From NCBI RefSeq assembly GCF_002135355.1, contig NZ_NEGE01000012.1:80184-144183 (forward strand): a DNA stretch of 64,000 nt. Direction: 5' to 3'. Positions within the stretch are counted from its first letter, which is position 1. Each line of letters begins with the position of its first letter. Both the position numbers and the translations under genes were made by a program. Under the pieces are notes generated by a model. It worked only from the letters and a program-made list of their open reading frames with translations, ran no database searches and was not told the origin of the DNA. This stretch comes from Acinetobacter sp. ANC 4169 (GTDB taxonomy: Bacteria > Pseudomonadota > Gammaproteobacteria > Pseudomonadales > Moraxellaceae). Below are positions 24,461 through 32,178 of this stretch, piece after piece.

Positions 24461-25297
24461 ATGTCCCCGGAAACTAAACCTAACACTTTAAATCAGCCCA
24501 CTTATAACGCTTCTGGTCGGTCTTTTTCTGGTTGGTTGGGTGGTAAATCACAACTGGCACGTACCATTATCGAGATGATGCCCGAACATAAGCATTACTG
24601 CGAAGTGTTTGGCGGTGCAGGTTGGGTTTTATTTAAGAAATCAGCGTCCACACTTGAAACCATCAATGATGTGAATGGGGATTTAATTAATCTATACCGG
24701 GTTTTCAAATATCATCCTGAGGCACTAGAAAAGGAATTTGAAACTCAGCTGATCAGTCGTGATGAATTTGAACGCTTAAAAGCCGAGAAGAATTCATCAT
24801 TGACCGACATTCAACGCGCAGCGCGTTTTTATTACTTGCTACGCACCTGCTTTGGGGCAAAAGTTGCCGAGCCGAATTTCTTTTCTCATGTAGAACGTCC
24901 ACCATCTTTGAAACTGGGTGATGACTTAAAAACTGTTCTTTCAGCAATTCATCAACGTCTGCAAAAAGTAACTATTGAAAATCGCAACTATGATGTTTTG
25001 ATTCAAAAAATGGATCGTGAGGACACCTTGTTCTATCTAGATCCACCGTACTACAACTGTGAAAAGTATTATGGCAAAGATATTTTTAGCCGTGATGATT
25101 TCATTAAATTGTGTGAGTTACTGAAAAATATTAAAGGTAAATTTATTTTAAGCCTGAATGATGTACCGGAAGTACGCGAGTTATTTGATGGCTTTTATTT
25201 TCACACCAAACAAATCCGTTGGTCATTAAACAGCAAAACCCATGATGAAAATAACGGAAAAGAGCTGATTATTACCAATTTTAAAATTCCTGATTAA
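24461..25297 (+). CDS. dam: DNA adenine methyltransferase (Dam/D12 class)
   Basis: The 278-residue protein has the class-alpha N6-adenine methylase order: an N-terminal SFSGWLGGKSQLARTI block, motif I VFGGAGWVLF (~49-58), and motif IV DPPYY (~194-198). Late expression would methylate progeny DNA just before packaging, possibly protecting it from host restriction. The recognition site cannot be read; GATC is likely for the family but unproven here. The stop codon lies inside the late-promoter dyad of the V operon, so the cassette fits tightly. Confidence 0.9.
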   Translation: MSPETKPNTLNQPTYNASGRSFSGWLGGKSQLARTIIEMMPEHKHYCEVFGGAGWVLFKKSASTLETINDVNGDLINLYRVFKYHPEALEKEFETQLISRDEFERLKAEKNSSLTDIQRAARFYYLLRTCFGAKVAEPNFFSHVERPPSLKLGDDLKTVLSAIHQRLQKVTIENRNYDVLIQKMDREDTLFYLDPPYYNCEKYYGKDIFSRDDFIKLCELLKNIKGKFILSLNDVPEVRELFDGFYFHTKQIRWSLNSKTHDENNGKELIITNFKIPD

Positions 25298-25312
25298 GCG
25301 TTAAACAGGATT
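25288..25312 (+). promoter_or_regulatory. Ogr-type late promoter element ahead of V
   Basis: Exact 25-bp match to the copies at 17872 and 29409, centred 75 bp before the V start. It is followed by a small hairpin around GCCCATGA/TCATGGGC at about 25340-25361. Confidence 0.7.
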
Positions 25313-25374
25313 CCAATCCTCGCACTTTAAAATCAAATTGCCCATGATTTCGGTCATGGGCAATTTACGTTTGT

Positions 25375-25920
25375 ATGAGCATGACGAATCAACTTTCAAG
25401 ACAATTTCAAAACCTTTCTAGCATTGGTACCGTGATCGCTATCGATGCTTCAGCATGGAAAATTCGCCTAAAAATTGATGAAAATGAAACGGACTGGATT
25501 CCCATTCCAACGATGGCTGCAGGTGTCGTCAAAGTTTGGCGATGCCCATCGTTAGGAGAGCAATATTCTGTCTCAGCCCAAGGTGGTGAACTCACCAGTG
25601 CAGTCCCCCAAATCAGCCTTTTCTCTGATGCATTCCCTCCCCCAAGTACCGATCCGAATGAAGTTTTTGTACAGATTGGGGAATATTTTTTAAGTGTCAA
25701 TATTGAATCCGGAGAGGCCGTATTCAAATTAAATAAATGCACTTTTGATGTACAGGAAACAATCTTTACTGGCACCGTGCATGCCGAAAAAGCCATTTCA
25801 TCGGCCGAAGATGTTTTAGCCCAAGCAATCAGTCTTCTGGATCACCCTCATGGCAATGTCATGAATGGACCAGGACAAACAACGCAGCCCATTCCAACTG
25901 GAGGTGCGACTAATGATTAA
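25375..25920 (+). CDS. V: Baseplate spike protein (P2 gpV-like)
   Basis: The 181-residue protein has an OB-fold-like N-terminal region (RLKIDENETDWIPIPTMAAG, VVKVWRCPSLGEQYSVS), then a beta-rich stalk, and the tip-region sequence LDHPHGNVMNGPGQTT with the His residues that bind iron in P2 gpV. It forms the membrane-piercing spike. The ribosome-binding site is weak; a second ATG lies two codons in. It overlaps W by 8 bp. Confidence 0.9.
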   Translation: MSMTNQLSRQFQNLSSIGTVIAIDASAWKIRLKIDENETDWIPIPTMAAGVVKVWRCPSLGEQYSVSAQGGELTSAVPQISLFSDAFPPPSTDPNEVFVQIGEYFLSVNIESGEAVFKLNKCTFDVQETIFTGTVHAEKAISSAEDVLAQAISLLDHPHGNVMNGPGQTTQPIPTGGATND

Positions 25921-26281
25921 AGGAATGTCACGGTACACAGGAAAAACCATTCGTGATGATGGACAATTGCCTGCCCACCTTGAGCAATCTCTACACGACA
26001 TTTTAAGTACTTTAATCGGAACCCGTATATGCCGACGAAATTACGGTTCACTTTTACCGCATTTAATTGATCAGCCCTGCAATGACATCACCAAATTACA
26101 AATTATGAATGCCTCAGCTACAGCCATTATTCGCTTTGAACCACGACTTAAGATTAAGCAGGTTCAGGTCAGTAGTACTGATAGTCAGAATGGCTGGGAT
26201 GTCACACTCATCGGCACTTATTCGCAATATAACCAAGATCAAACTTTCAAACAGAGCTATACATTTGGAGCAGCTGCATGA
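25913..26281 (+). CDS. W: Baseplate assembly protein W (gp25-like lysozyme superfamily)
   Basis: From ATG 25913 (GGAGG 7 nt upstream) the protein has 122 residues and fits gpW/T4 gp25: LEQSLHDILSTLIGTRICRR, then YGSLLPHLIDQP. It is a wedge component of the baseplate. An upstream in-frame ATG at 25865 would overlap V much further without a ribosome-binding site, so I rejected it. It overlaps J by 4 bp (ATGA). Confidence 0.9.
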   Translation: MIKGMSRYTGKTIRDDGQLPAHLEQSLHDILSTLIGTRICRRNYGSLLPHLIDQPCNDITKLQIMNASATAIIRFEPRLKIKQVQVSSTDSQNGWDVTLIGTYSQYNQDQTFKQSYTFGAAA

Positions 26282-27177
26282 GCACCATGAACCGTGTTGA
26301 TTTATCCTCATTACCTTTTCCAGATGTTCTTCAGCAGTTAGATTTTGAAGCAGAGCTTTTAACATGTAAGCAGGAGTTAATTTCAAGAGATCCAGAACTT
26401 AGCGATGCCCTTAATTTTGAGAGTGAACCTTTGGTTAAGCTATTGGAAACCTTTGCCTATCGCTTCCTTTTAAAAACTGGTCAAATGAATGCTACGGCAA
26501 AAGCATTGATGTTGGCCTATGCCACCAAATCTGATTTAGACCATCTGGCTGCCAACCGTGATGTATATCGAAAAACCATCATTCCTGCTCAGCCCAATGC
26601 CATTCCCCCGATTGAAGCGGTGATGGAGTCAGATGAGGATTTACGTCGACGGGTGCATTTACAGCCTGAAAGCATGTCTGCAGGTTCAGTCGGTGCTTAT
26701 CAGTTTTGGGGTTTAAGTGCACATGGGCATGTCAAAGATATTTCTGTCGAAACCCCTAAAGAAGGTCATGTCAATATTTGGGTACAAAGCCATATTGATG
26801 CGATTGCCCCACAAACTTTACTTGATCGGGTCGATGAGAGTTTAGATCCAGATACCCGACGGCCATTTACCGACCAGGTTCATGTCAAAGCTGCGACGGT
26901 GGAAGAATGGCAACTCAATGCGACCTTGGTCCTTTTTCCTGGTCCCGACTCTGCCGTGGTCAAAGCTGCTGCTGAAGCGGATGTAAATTTATACATCGAA
27001 AAAATTTCTTCATTGGGCTATGACGTGACGCGGAGCGGATTATTTCGATCCTTGCACCAGGGTGGTGTTCAAAATGTCATTTTAAATAGCCCAGCATCCG
27101 ATATTGTCCTACCAAAGAGCCGTTATTCAAAATGCACGGCTATTAATATCAATATCGTGGAGTTTACAGATGTCTAA
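26278..27177 (+). CDS. J: Baseplate assembly protein J
   Basis: The 299-residue protein matches the gpJ family: LPFPDVLQQLDFEAELL, LLETFAYRFLLKTGQMNATA, ATKSDLDHLAAN, then DEDLRRRVHLQPESMSAGSV and the KDISVETPKEGHVNIWV stretch. gpJ builds the baseplate wedge with gpW and gpI. It is full length and overlaps the start of I by 8 bp. Confidence 0.92.
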   Translation: MSTMNRVDLSSLPFPDVLQQLDFEAELLTCKQELISRDPELSDALNFESEPLVKLLETFAYRFLLKTGQMNATAKALMLAYATKSDLDHLAANRDVYRKTIIPAQPNAIPPIEAVMESDEDLRRRVHLQPESMSAGSVGAYQFWGLSAHGHVKDISVETPKEGHVNIWVQSHIDAIAPQTLLDRVDESLDPDTRRPFTDQVHVKAATVEEWQLNATLVLFPGPDSAVVKAAAEADVNLYIEKISSLGYDVTRSGLFRSLHQGGVQNVILNSPASDIVLPKSRYSKCTAININIVEFTDV

Positions 27178-28474
27178 TCTTCTCCCTCGAAATGCCACAA
27201 AACTAGAAAAAAATATCGAGCAGCTTGGTGAAAAAATTTCCCTCATTCCAGTCCCTTTTGTGGATTTACATAGTATCGATCGTTGTCCTGTACCTCATTT
27301 GCCTTGGCTTGCGTGGGAACACCGGGTTGAATATTGGCAGCCCGATTGGAACGAACAAGACAAGCGAAATGCCATCCGTGAAAGCGAGTCTTTTAATGCT
27401 GGGCGCGGCACACGATCATCCATCTCCAGCCTCCTCAGTACCGTCGTCGACAATTATCAACTAAAAGCATGGTATGAATTTAATCCACCACAAAAGCCAT
27501 TTACTTTTGTGGTCATTCTTAGCCCTCAATATCTGCTTTCAATTGAACAGTTATTACAAGTTCATACCGCCATTGATGCGACCAAATCCGTCCGAGATAA
27601 CTATTCCATTTCAGCCAAAGTAAAAACAGTCTGTGATTTTTACCTTACAGGTTCGGTCACCTCTGGTACAAAAGTATATTTAAGTACTTATTCAGATCCC
27701 TTTTTTTGGATTGTAGACAACTCTATTCAGTTCAATGGCGCAGGTACAGCTACATTTACAGCAACATCATCTGATAGTTTTAATATTTATAACAGCCATG
27801 CCGATTTAAATTTAATTGAAGCAATTATTCGATCATTAAGTGATGCCGATATGCAGCAATGGCAAGCTGTAAAAGATGCAATTCAACAGTTGACTAGAGT
27901 AACTACTTGGACATTGGACAATCCAAATAGCCAGATTAAATATACCCCACCACCCCCTCCGTTTTCAGGCTATGCTTTCCGGTTACATGTTTCTCCATAT
28001 TGGAACTCAGATGCCTATTACCGTACAACACCTGAAGAAGTAATCAATGACTTCTATATCTATTTTGCTGAACAAAATGCAATAAGTACTGGGTCAAAGT
28101 TTGTATATTCAAATGCTTATATTGCACAACTTGGAGCCAATTCTTTTGAGATCCGTCATGGTGGATACTTAGTTGATTCGGGTGGGCAGCAATATAATAA
28201 CTGTAATACGACTTCTACGGGTTACTGTACTGCATACATTACTTCTAAACAGATTCCTGAAACAGTTCCAGAGGAACAAACTTTATCTTACAGTGCAATT
28301 ACGCAAAAAATCATTTCAAACGTTTCATCATCTAACCAAGCAATTTCGCTACTTGCTGAAGCATATATTGAATCCGTGTCTAACAGTATTTTTAACTCAG
28401 ATGAATCAAAACAGTTTGTAAAATTGTCCGATCTGCTCTCCCAATTTGAACTCAATAAAACTTTAGCTAATTAA
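27170..28474 (+). CDS. I: Tail protein I with long C-terminal extension
   Basis: The first ~180 residues are a normal gpI: MSNLLPRNATKLEKNIEQLG, PHLPWLAWEHRVEYW, QDKRNAIRESESFN and ATKSVRDNYSIS. P2 gpI is only about 176 residues, whereas this protein has 434. The extension starts with a compact beta-rich part (VTSGTKVYLSTYSDPFFWIV, GTATFTATSSDSFNIY) and continues with Tyr/Asn-rich sequence. It may be an added host-recognition or scaffold domain. The start at 27170 has GGAG 7 nt upstream. Confidence 0.85.
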   Translation: MSNLLPRNATKLEKNIEQLGEKISLIPVPFVDLHSIDRCPVPHLPWLAWEHRVEYWQPDWNEQDKRNAIRESESFNAGRGTRSSISSLLSTVVDNYQLKAWYEFNPPQKPFTFVVILSPQYLLSIEQLLQVHTAIDATKSVRDNYSISAKVKTVCDFYLTGSVTSGTKVYLSTYSDPFFWIVDNSIQFNGAGTATFTATSSDSFNIYNSHADLNLIEAIIRSLSDADMQQWQAVKDAIQQLTRVTTWTLDNPNSQIKYTPPPPPFSGYAFRLHVSPYWNSDAYYRTTPEEVINDFYIYFAEQNAISTGSKFVYSNAYIAQLGANSFEIRHGGYLVDSGGQQYNNCNTTSTGYCTAYITSKQIPETVPEEQTLSYSAITQKIISNVSSSNQAISLLAEAYIESVSNSIFNSDESKQFVKLSDLLSQFELNKTLAN

Positions 28475-28490
28475 CTTTAGGGAATCCCTT

Positions 28491-29393
28491 ATGACTGTAA
28501 AATATTACGTCACACTCACCCAATATGGTGCAGAACTCGTTGCTGCAGCCCATGATCTGCAATCCATCACATTGACCCAGATGGTGATCGGTGATGCAAA
28601 TGGTATACCGTACCAACCCATTGACCATACGAACTTAACCCAGCTCGTTCATCAAACCGCTGCTATCGAAATTCGTGAAGTTAACGTTGAAAATAATATT
28701 GCTACTGTTTCAGCCATTATCCCCGCCAATGTGGGTGGTTTTAATATTCATGAAATCGGCTTAAAAGATGCTTCAGGAAAACTGGTATATATCGGCAATT
28801 ATCATGGGGCATACAAACCAGTGATTGCAGAAGGTGGCGGTGGTGAACTTGAATTGGTGATCGACATTAAAGCCACTGCAGGTGCGCAAGCACTGATTGA
28901 AATCAACCCGATGATCATTTCAGCAGATAAAGCATGGGTATTAGAAAAATTTAACGAGTTGATGGAAGCCATCAATAATAAAGAAGATGTAAAAGTCGGT
29001 GATCTGTTCATCACGACTTTGACTTTTGCTGATTCTGATGCGGTTGCAGCACATAAAAATTTTGGTGTATGGGAACAATTCGGTGATGGTCAAGTTCTAG
29101 TCACGCAGGCTGCAATTACAAATACTGATGCTCCTGCTTTCATGAAAACTATTGGCAGCTCTGGAGGGGAATATAAGCATCTACAAACTTTAGAAGAGCT
29201 TGTAGCTCATAAACATAAAGTTGAAGATTTGCGTTCAAATGGAGCAACCACAAGTGCAGACTACAACGATGTCTTGAAAGGCAGTATTCCCCCTAAAAAC
29301 TTCACACTTGAAACAACAGAAGTGGGTGGCGGTAAACCGTTCAATATTGTACAACCTTCCATCACAATTGCAGCTTGGTTGAGAATTGAATAA
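28491..29393 (+). CDS. H: Short tail fibre/collar protein (gpH-like, DUF3751 N-terminus)
   Basis: The 300-residue protein has the conserved fibre N-terminus (KYYVTLTQYGAELVAAAHDL, TQMVIGDANGIPYQP, NVGGFNIHEIGLKDASGKLV) that docks on the baseplate. Its C-terminus, GGEYKHLQTLEELVAHKHKV to FNIVQPSITIAAWLRI, is a tail-collar-type tip. P2 gpH has 669 residues, so this fibre is less than half as long. No gpG-like fibre chaperone follows, so host range may rest on this protein and the gpI extension. Confidence 0.85.
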   Translation: MTVKYYVTLTQYGAELVAAAHDLQSITLTQMVIGDANGIPYQPIDHTNLTQLVHQTAAIEIREVNVENNIATVSAIIPANVGGFNIHEIGLKDASGKLVYIGNYHGAYKPVIAEGGGGELELVIDIKATAGAQALIEINPMIISADKAWVLEKFNELMEAINNKEDVKVGDLFITTLTFADSDAVAAHKNFGVWEQFGDGQVLVTQAAITNTDAPAFMKTIGSSGGEYKHLQTLEELVAHKHKVEDLRSNGATTSADYNDVLKGSIPPKNFTLETTEVGGGKPFNIVQPSITIAAWLRIE

Positions 29394-29408
29394 CTACTTT
29401 TTATAAAA

Positions 29409-29433
29409 TCCTGATTAAGCGTTAAACAGGATT
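29409..29433 (+). promoter_or_regulatory. Ogr-type late promoter element ahead of the sheath operon
   Basis: Third exact copy of the 25-bp dyad, centred 85 bp before the FI start. It stands 15 bp after the H stop codon and may also act as a weak hairpin terminator for the V-H operon. Confidence 0.7.
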
Positions 29434-29505
29434 TTGCTCATAGAATATTAAAAGTCCTCAATTCATTATGACTCTAAAAGCACAAACCCTTTTGGAGTCT
29501 AAACA

Positions 29506-30537
29506 ATGACTGAGTTTCACCACGGTATTACAGGCCGAGAAACAGCTTCAGGAAAAATCCCGATTCGCGATGCAGCCACTGCCGTTATTGCAATGCTTGC
29601 CTTCGCTGATGATGCAGATGAAGACACCTTTCCGCTGGATACCCCTGTCCTGGTCACCTCAATTAATCGCGTTTTACCTAAAGCCGGTACAACTGGCAAC
29701 CTGCGTAAAAACCTCGAAATTATTTCTCAAATTACCTCACCTACTTTGGTAGTGATCCGGGTTAATAATCCTTTGGGAGAAATTTTCGATCAATCTGCAG
29801 TGATTGGTACCACCAATAACTTTGGTCTGCGTACAGGACTTCAAGCCTTACTGACAGTTAAATCAATCCTGGGAATTACTCCCAAAATTATTTGCGTTCC
29901 TGATGCAGAAACCATTGATATTGCCAATACCATCGGCGCCATTTGCAAGAAGCTACGTGCCTATTCCTATATCACACCACGCGATGCTGCTGGTGCAGTT
30001 TTAGAATCGGCTGAAGCTGTGGTGAATTTCCGCAACATGCTTGCATTTCGTGAAGTTGAATTGATTTGGCCTGAATGGACCAGCGGCAATGTCTTCCTGG
30101 GCAGTAGTGATCCAGATTTAGATTTTACTGAAATTTCACTTCAATCAATGGCCGTTGATCTGCTTCATACTTCACTGACTTATGATCTTTATCGTAATGG
30201 TGAGAAGTTAGAAACTAATGAAACCATTACGGTTCCAGAACCGGGCAATACCACAGATGCTTTCATTAATTCTGTCAGAGATATTTTATCTTCCTATCCT
30301 GATATTAGCGTCTCTGGCGGTGGTGGAGGTATTGCCCATTTCTTCACCCCTGATTCCAATACCATTCGCGGTAATAAGGGTGACTTAGAAAAAGATACGA
30401 TCCGTTTAGTATTGAAACAGAATCCATCCCAAGAAAATGACCTGTTCCCTCTGCTTAGAGATCGCTATAGCGGACTGCCTTTTACGAGTCCTATAGAGCT
30501 TATCACTTTGGGCAAAACCATGTATGAAGGAGTCTAA
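29506..30537 (+). CDS. FI: Tail sheath protein, N-terminal part with inserted domain
   Basis: Residues 1-~203 are an ordinary P2-type sheath: EFHHGITGRETASGKIPIRD, DTFPLDTPVLVTSINRVLPK, AICKKLRAYSYITPRDAAGA and MLAFREVELIWPEWTSGN. A normal sheath would continue soon into the LRAETDQ-GWHKSLSN block. Instead ~140 residues of unrelated sequence follow (Gly-rich GGGGGIAHFFTPD near ~285) and the frame ends at 30537. The missing C-terminal half is encoded by the next ORF. In P2 the sheath is one chain of ~396 residues. Confidence 0.85.
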   Translation: MTEFHHGITGRETASGKIPIRDAATAVIAMLAFADDADEDTFPLDTPVLVTSINRVLPKAGTTGNLRKNLEIISQITSPTLVVIRVNNPLGEIFDQSAVIGTTNNFGLRTGLQALLTVKSILGITPKIICVPDAETIDIANTIGAICKKLRAYSYITPRDAAGAVLESAEAVVNFRNMLAFREVELIWPEWTSGNVFLGSSDPDLDFTEISLQSMAVDLLHTSLTYDLYRNGEKLETNETITVPEPGNTTDAFINSVRDILSSYPDISVSGGGGGIAHFFTPDSNTIRGNKGDLEKDTIRLVLKQNPSQENDLFPLLRDRYSGLPFTSPIELITLGKTMYEGV

Positions 30538-30542
30538 GCCTG

Positions 30543-31166
30543 ATGACTTATAACTATGGAAAAGGCATTTTCACTGCTGCTGTAGCAGCTGCAGCATTAC
30601 GTGCCGAAACTGACCAAAAAGTAGGATGGCATAAATCTCTATCCAATATTCCGGTAGCTGGTCCAACGGGGATCAGTCAACCCATTACCTGGGATTTAGA
30701 AGATCCTGACACCGATGCCGGCTATTTAAATAGCCACGACATCACCACCATGATTCAGCATCAAGGTTTTCGCTTTTGGGGCAACCGTAACTGTTCAGAT
30801 GACATTCGCTTTTCCTTTGAAGTGGCGACACGTACAGCCCAGTTCTTATTGGACACCATTATTAATGGCTGTTTTCCTTTCGTAGACCAACCGCTGACCC
30901 CTTTTCTGGCCAAAGATATTATTGACTCGATTAATGCCAAGTTGCGTGAACATGTCGATGCCAAGCATTTGATTGGTGCATCGGTCTGGTACGACCCAGC
31001 TGAAAATTCAGTCGAGCAGTTATCGCAAGGACTGATGTGGATTGACTACGACTACACCCCTGTCCCTACGCTTGAAAACCTGGGATTAAACCAACGTATT
31101 ACCGACCGTTATTTAGTTGACTTTGCTCAAATGATTAATGGCGCAAATACCACTGAAGGAATCTAA
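30543..31166 (+). CDS. FI: Tail sheath protein, C-terminal part as a separate ORF
   Basis: The 207-residue product carries the conserved C-terminal half of the P2 sheath: LRAETDQKVGWHKSLSN, GISQPITWDLED, HQGFRFWGNRNCSDDIRFSF and DYDYTPVPTLENLGLNQRIT. It has its own AAGGAG 10 nt before the ATG, so it can be translated independently 5 bp after the first ORF stops. The sequence around this start (GAAGGAGTCTAAGCC) nearly repeats the junction to the next gene (GAAGGAATCTAAGCC). Either a two-chain sheath or a disrupted gene is possible. Confidence 0.85.
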   Translation: MTYNYGKGIFTAAVAAAALRAETDQKVGWHKSLSNIPVAGPTGISQPITWDLEDPDTDAGYLNSHDITTMIQHQGFRFWGNRNCSDDIRFSFEVATRTAQFLLDTIINGCFPFVDQPLTPFLAKDIIDSINAKLREHVDAKHLIGASVWYDPAENSVEQLSQGLMWIDYDYTPVPTLENLGLNQRITDRYLVDFAQMINGANTTEGI

Positions 31167-31169
31167 GCC

Positions 31170-31676
31170 ATGCTTCCACGTACGCTCAAAAACTTTAATG
31201 TATTTGTAGATACACACTCATGGGCTGGGGTCGCTGAAAGCGTCACCATTCCCAAAATTACCAAGAAAACGGAAGACTATCGTGGCGCAGGCATGATTGG
31301 TGATATTGCCTTGTCAATGGGCTATGAAAAGCTTGAAGGTGAAGTTGTCTATGCCGGCTTTGATGTCAAACAGTACCGTCAGCTCGGTGTCTGCGGTACT
31401 TCAGATTTGCCAGTTCGTTATGTCGGAGTCTATGAGCGTCAAGACAATTGCACCACCCAAACAGTAGAAATCTATACCCGTGGCCAAGCCATCGAACTTG
31501 ATCCTGGTGAATCCAAAAATGGTGAAAAGACAGAAATCAAAATGTCTTACAACTACACCTACTACCGTATGGAAGTAGATGGAGTCGTTGAAGTCGAACT
31601 GGATTTTGTCAATGGTACCGAGATTTTTGGTTCAACCAATGTCGCTGAAGAAATCAAAAAATTGCTTGGTCTATAA
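31170..31676 (+). CDS. FII: Major tail tube protein (P2 gpFII-like)
   Basis: The 168-residue protein fits gpFII: MLPRTLKNFNVFVDTHSWAG, TEDYRGAGMIGDIALSMGYE, YERQDNCTTQTVEIYTRGQA and the C-terminal YNYTYYRMEVDGVVEVELDF. It polymerises into the tail tube inside the sheath. It begins 4 bp after the sheath C-part. Tube proteins are the reported trigger of some SIR2 defences, of note because a SIR2 gene lies 5 kb downstream. Confidence 0.92.
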   Translation: MLPRTLKNFNVFVDTHSWAGVAESVTIPKITKKTEDYRGAGMIGDIALSMGYEKLEGEVVYAGFDVKQYRQLGVCGTSDLPVRYVGVYERQDNCTTQTVEIYTRGQAIELDPGESKNGEKTEIKMSYNYTYYRMEVDGVVEVELDFVNGTEIFGSTNVAEEIKKLLGL

Positions 31677-31717
31677 GACCAGGTATTTTCCCCTCCCATT
31701 TCTAATGAGTAATTTAC

Positions 31718-32044
31718 ATGACCACTGAAACACAACAGCAAAACCAAGAAGCGATTCAAGACCCGAACATGATCACGATCAATTTTGACGATGGTTTTAA
31801 ACGTGGTGAACAGACCATTACCGAAATTGTCATTCGCAAACCCAAAACCCGTGCCCTTCGTGGTTTAACGCTCGTCAACGTATTACAACTTGATGTGGAC
31901 ACCTTGGCCAAACTTGCCCCACGTATTACCACACCAACGATGTCTGAAAATGATGTTTATGACCTCAGTCCTTCTGACCTGACCAAACTCAGTAAGGAAG
32001 TGATTGGTTTTTTCGTGAAAACCGAGGAAGACGACTTCCAGTAA
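31718..32044 (+). CDS. E: Tail assembly chaperone gpE
   Basis: The 108-residue protein matches the gpE family (TINFDDGFKRGEQTITEIVI, KTRALRGLTLVNVLQLDVDT, PSDLTKLSKEVIGFF). It lies between the tube and tape-measure genes, where tail phages keep a chaperone pair made by frameshifting. A slippery heptamer near its end allows the longer product listed separately. Confidence 0.9.
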   Translation: MTTETQQQNQEAIQDPNMITINFDDGFKRGEQTITEIVIRKPKTRALRGLTLVNVLQLDVDTLAKLAPRITTPTMSENDVYDLSPSDLTKLSKEVIGFFVKTEEDDFQ

Positions 32045-32178
32045 GCACTGATGATGTCATCGCAGATCTGGCCGTGGTATTCCATTGGACGCCGGCTGAC
32101 TGTGATGATTATGAAATTGATGAATTAATGGCTTGGCATGAACGTGCTCGAGCACGATGGGAAACAGATAGCAGATGA
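31718..32178 (+). CDS. E: Tail assembly chaperone gpE+E' (-1 frameshift fusion)
   Basis: The heptamer T-TTT-TTC at 32008-32014 is in the right phase for a -1 slip in gpE. The -1 frame is then open through DVIADLAVVFHWTPADCDDY and ELMAWHERARARWE to TGA at 32176-32178. This tail matches the GpE' family of P2 (IADIAVVFHWPP type). P2 uses a T-run at the same place. The E' stop overlaps the start of T by 4 bp (ATGA). The E' frame has no good start of its own. Confidence 0.82.

Noticed and set aside
30110..30560. Intein or group I intron in the sheath gene
   Set aside because: The insert has a stop codon, no intein block A or terminal His-Asn motif, and the second half has its own ribosome-binding site. 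No intron core could be recognised.
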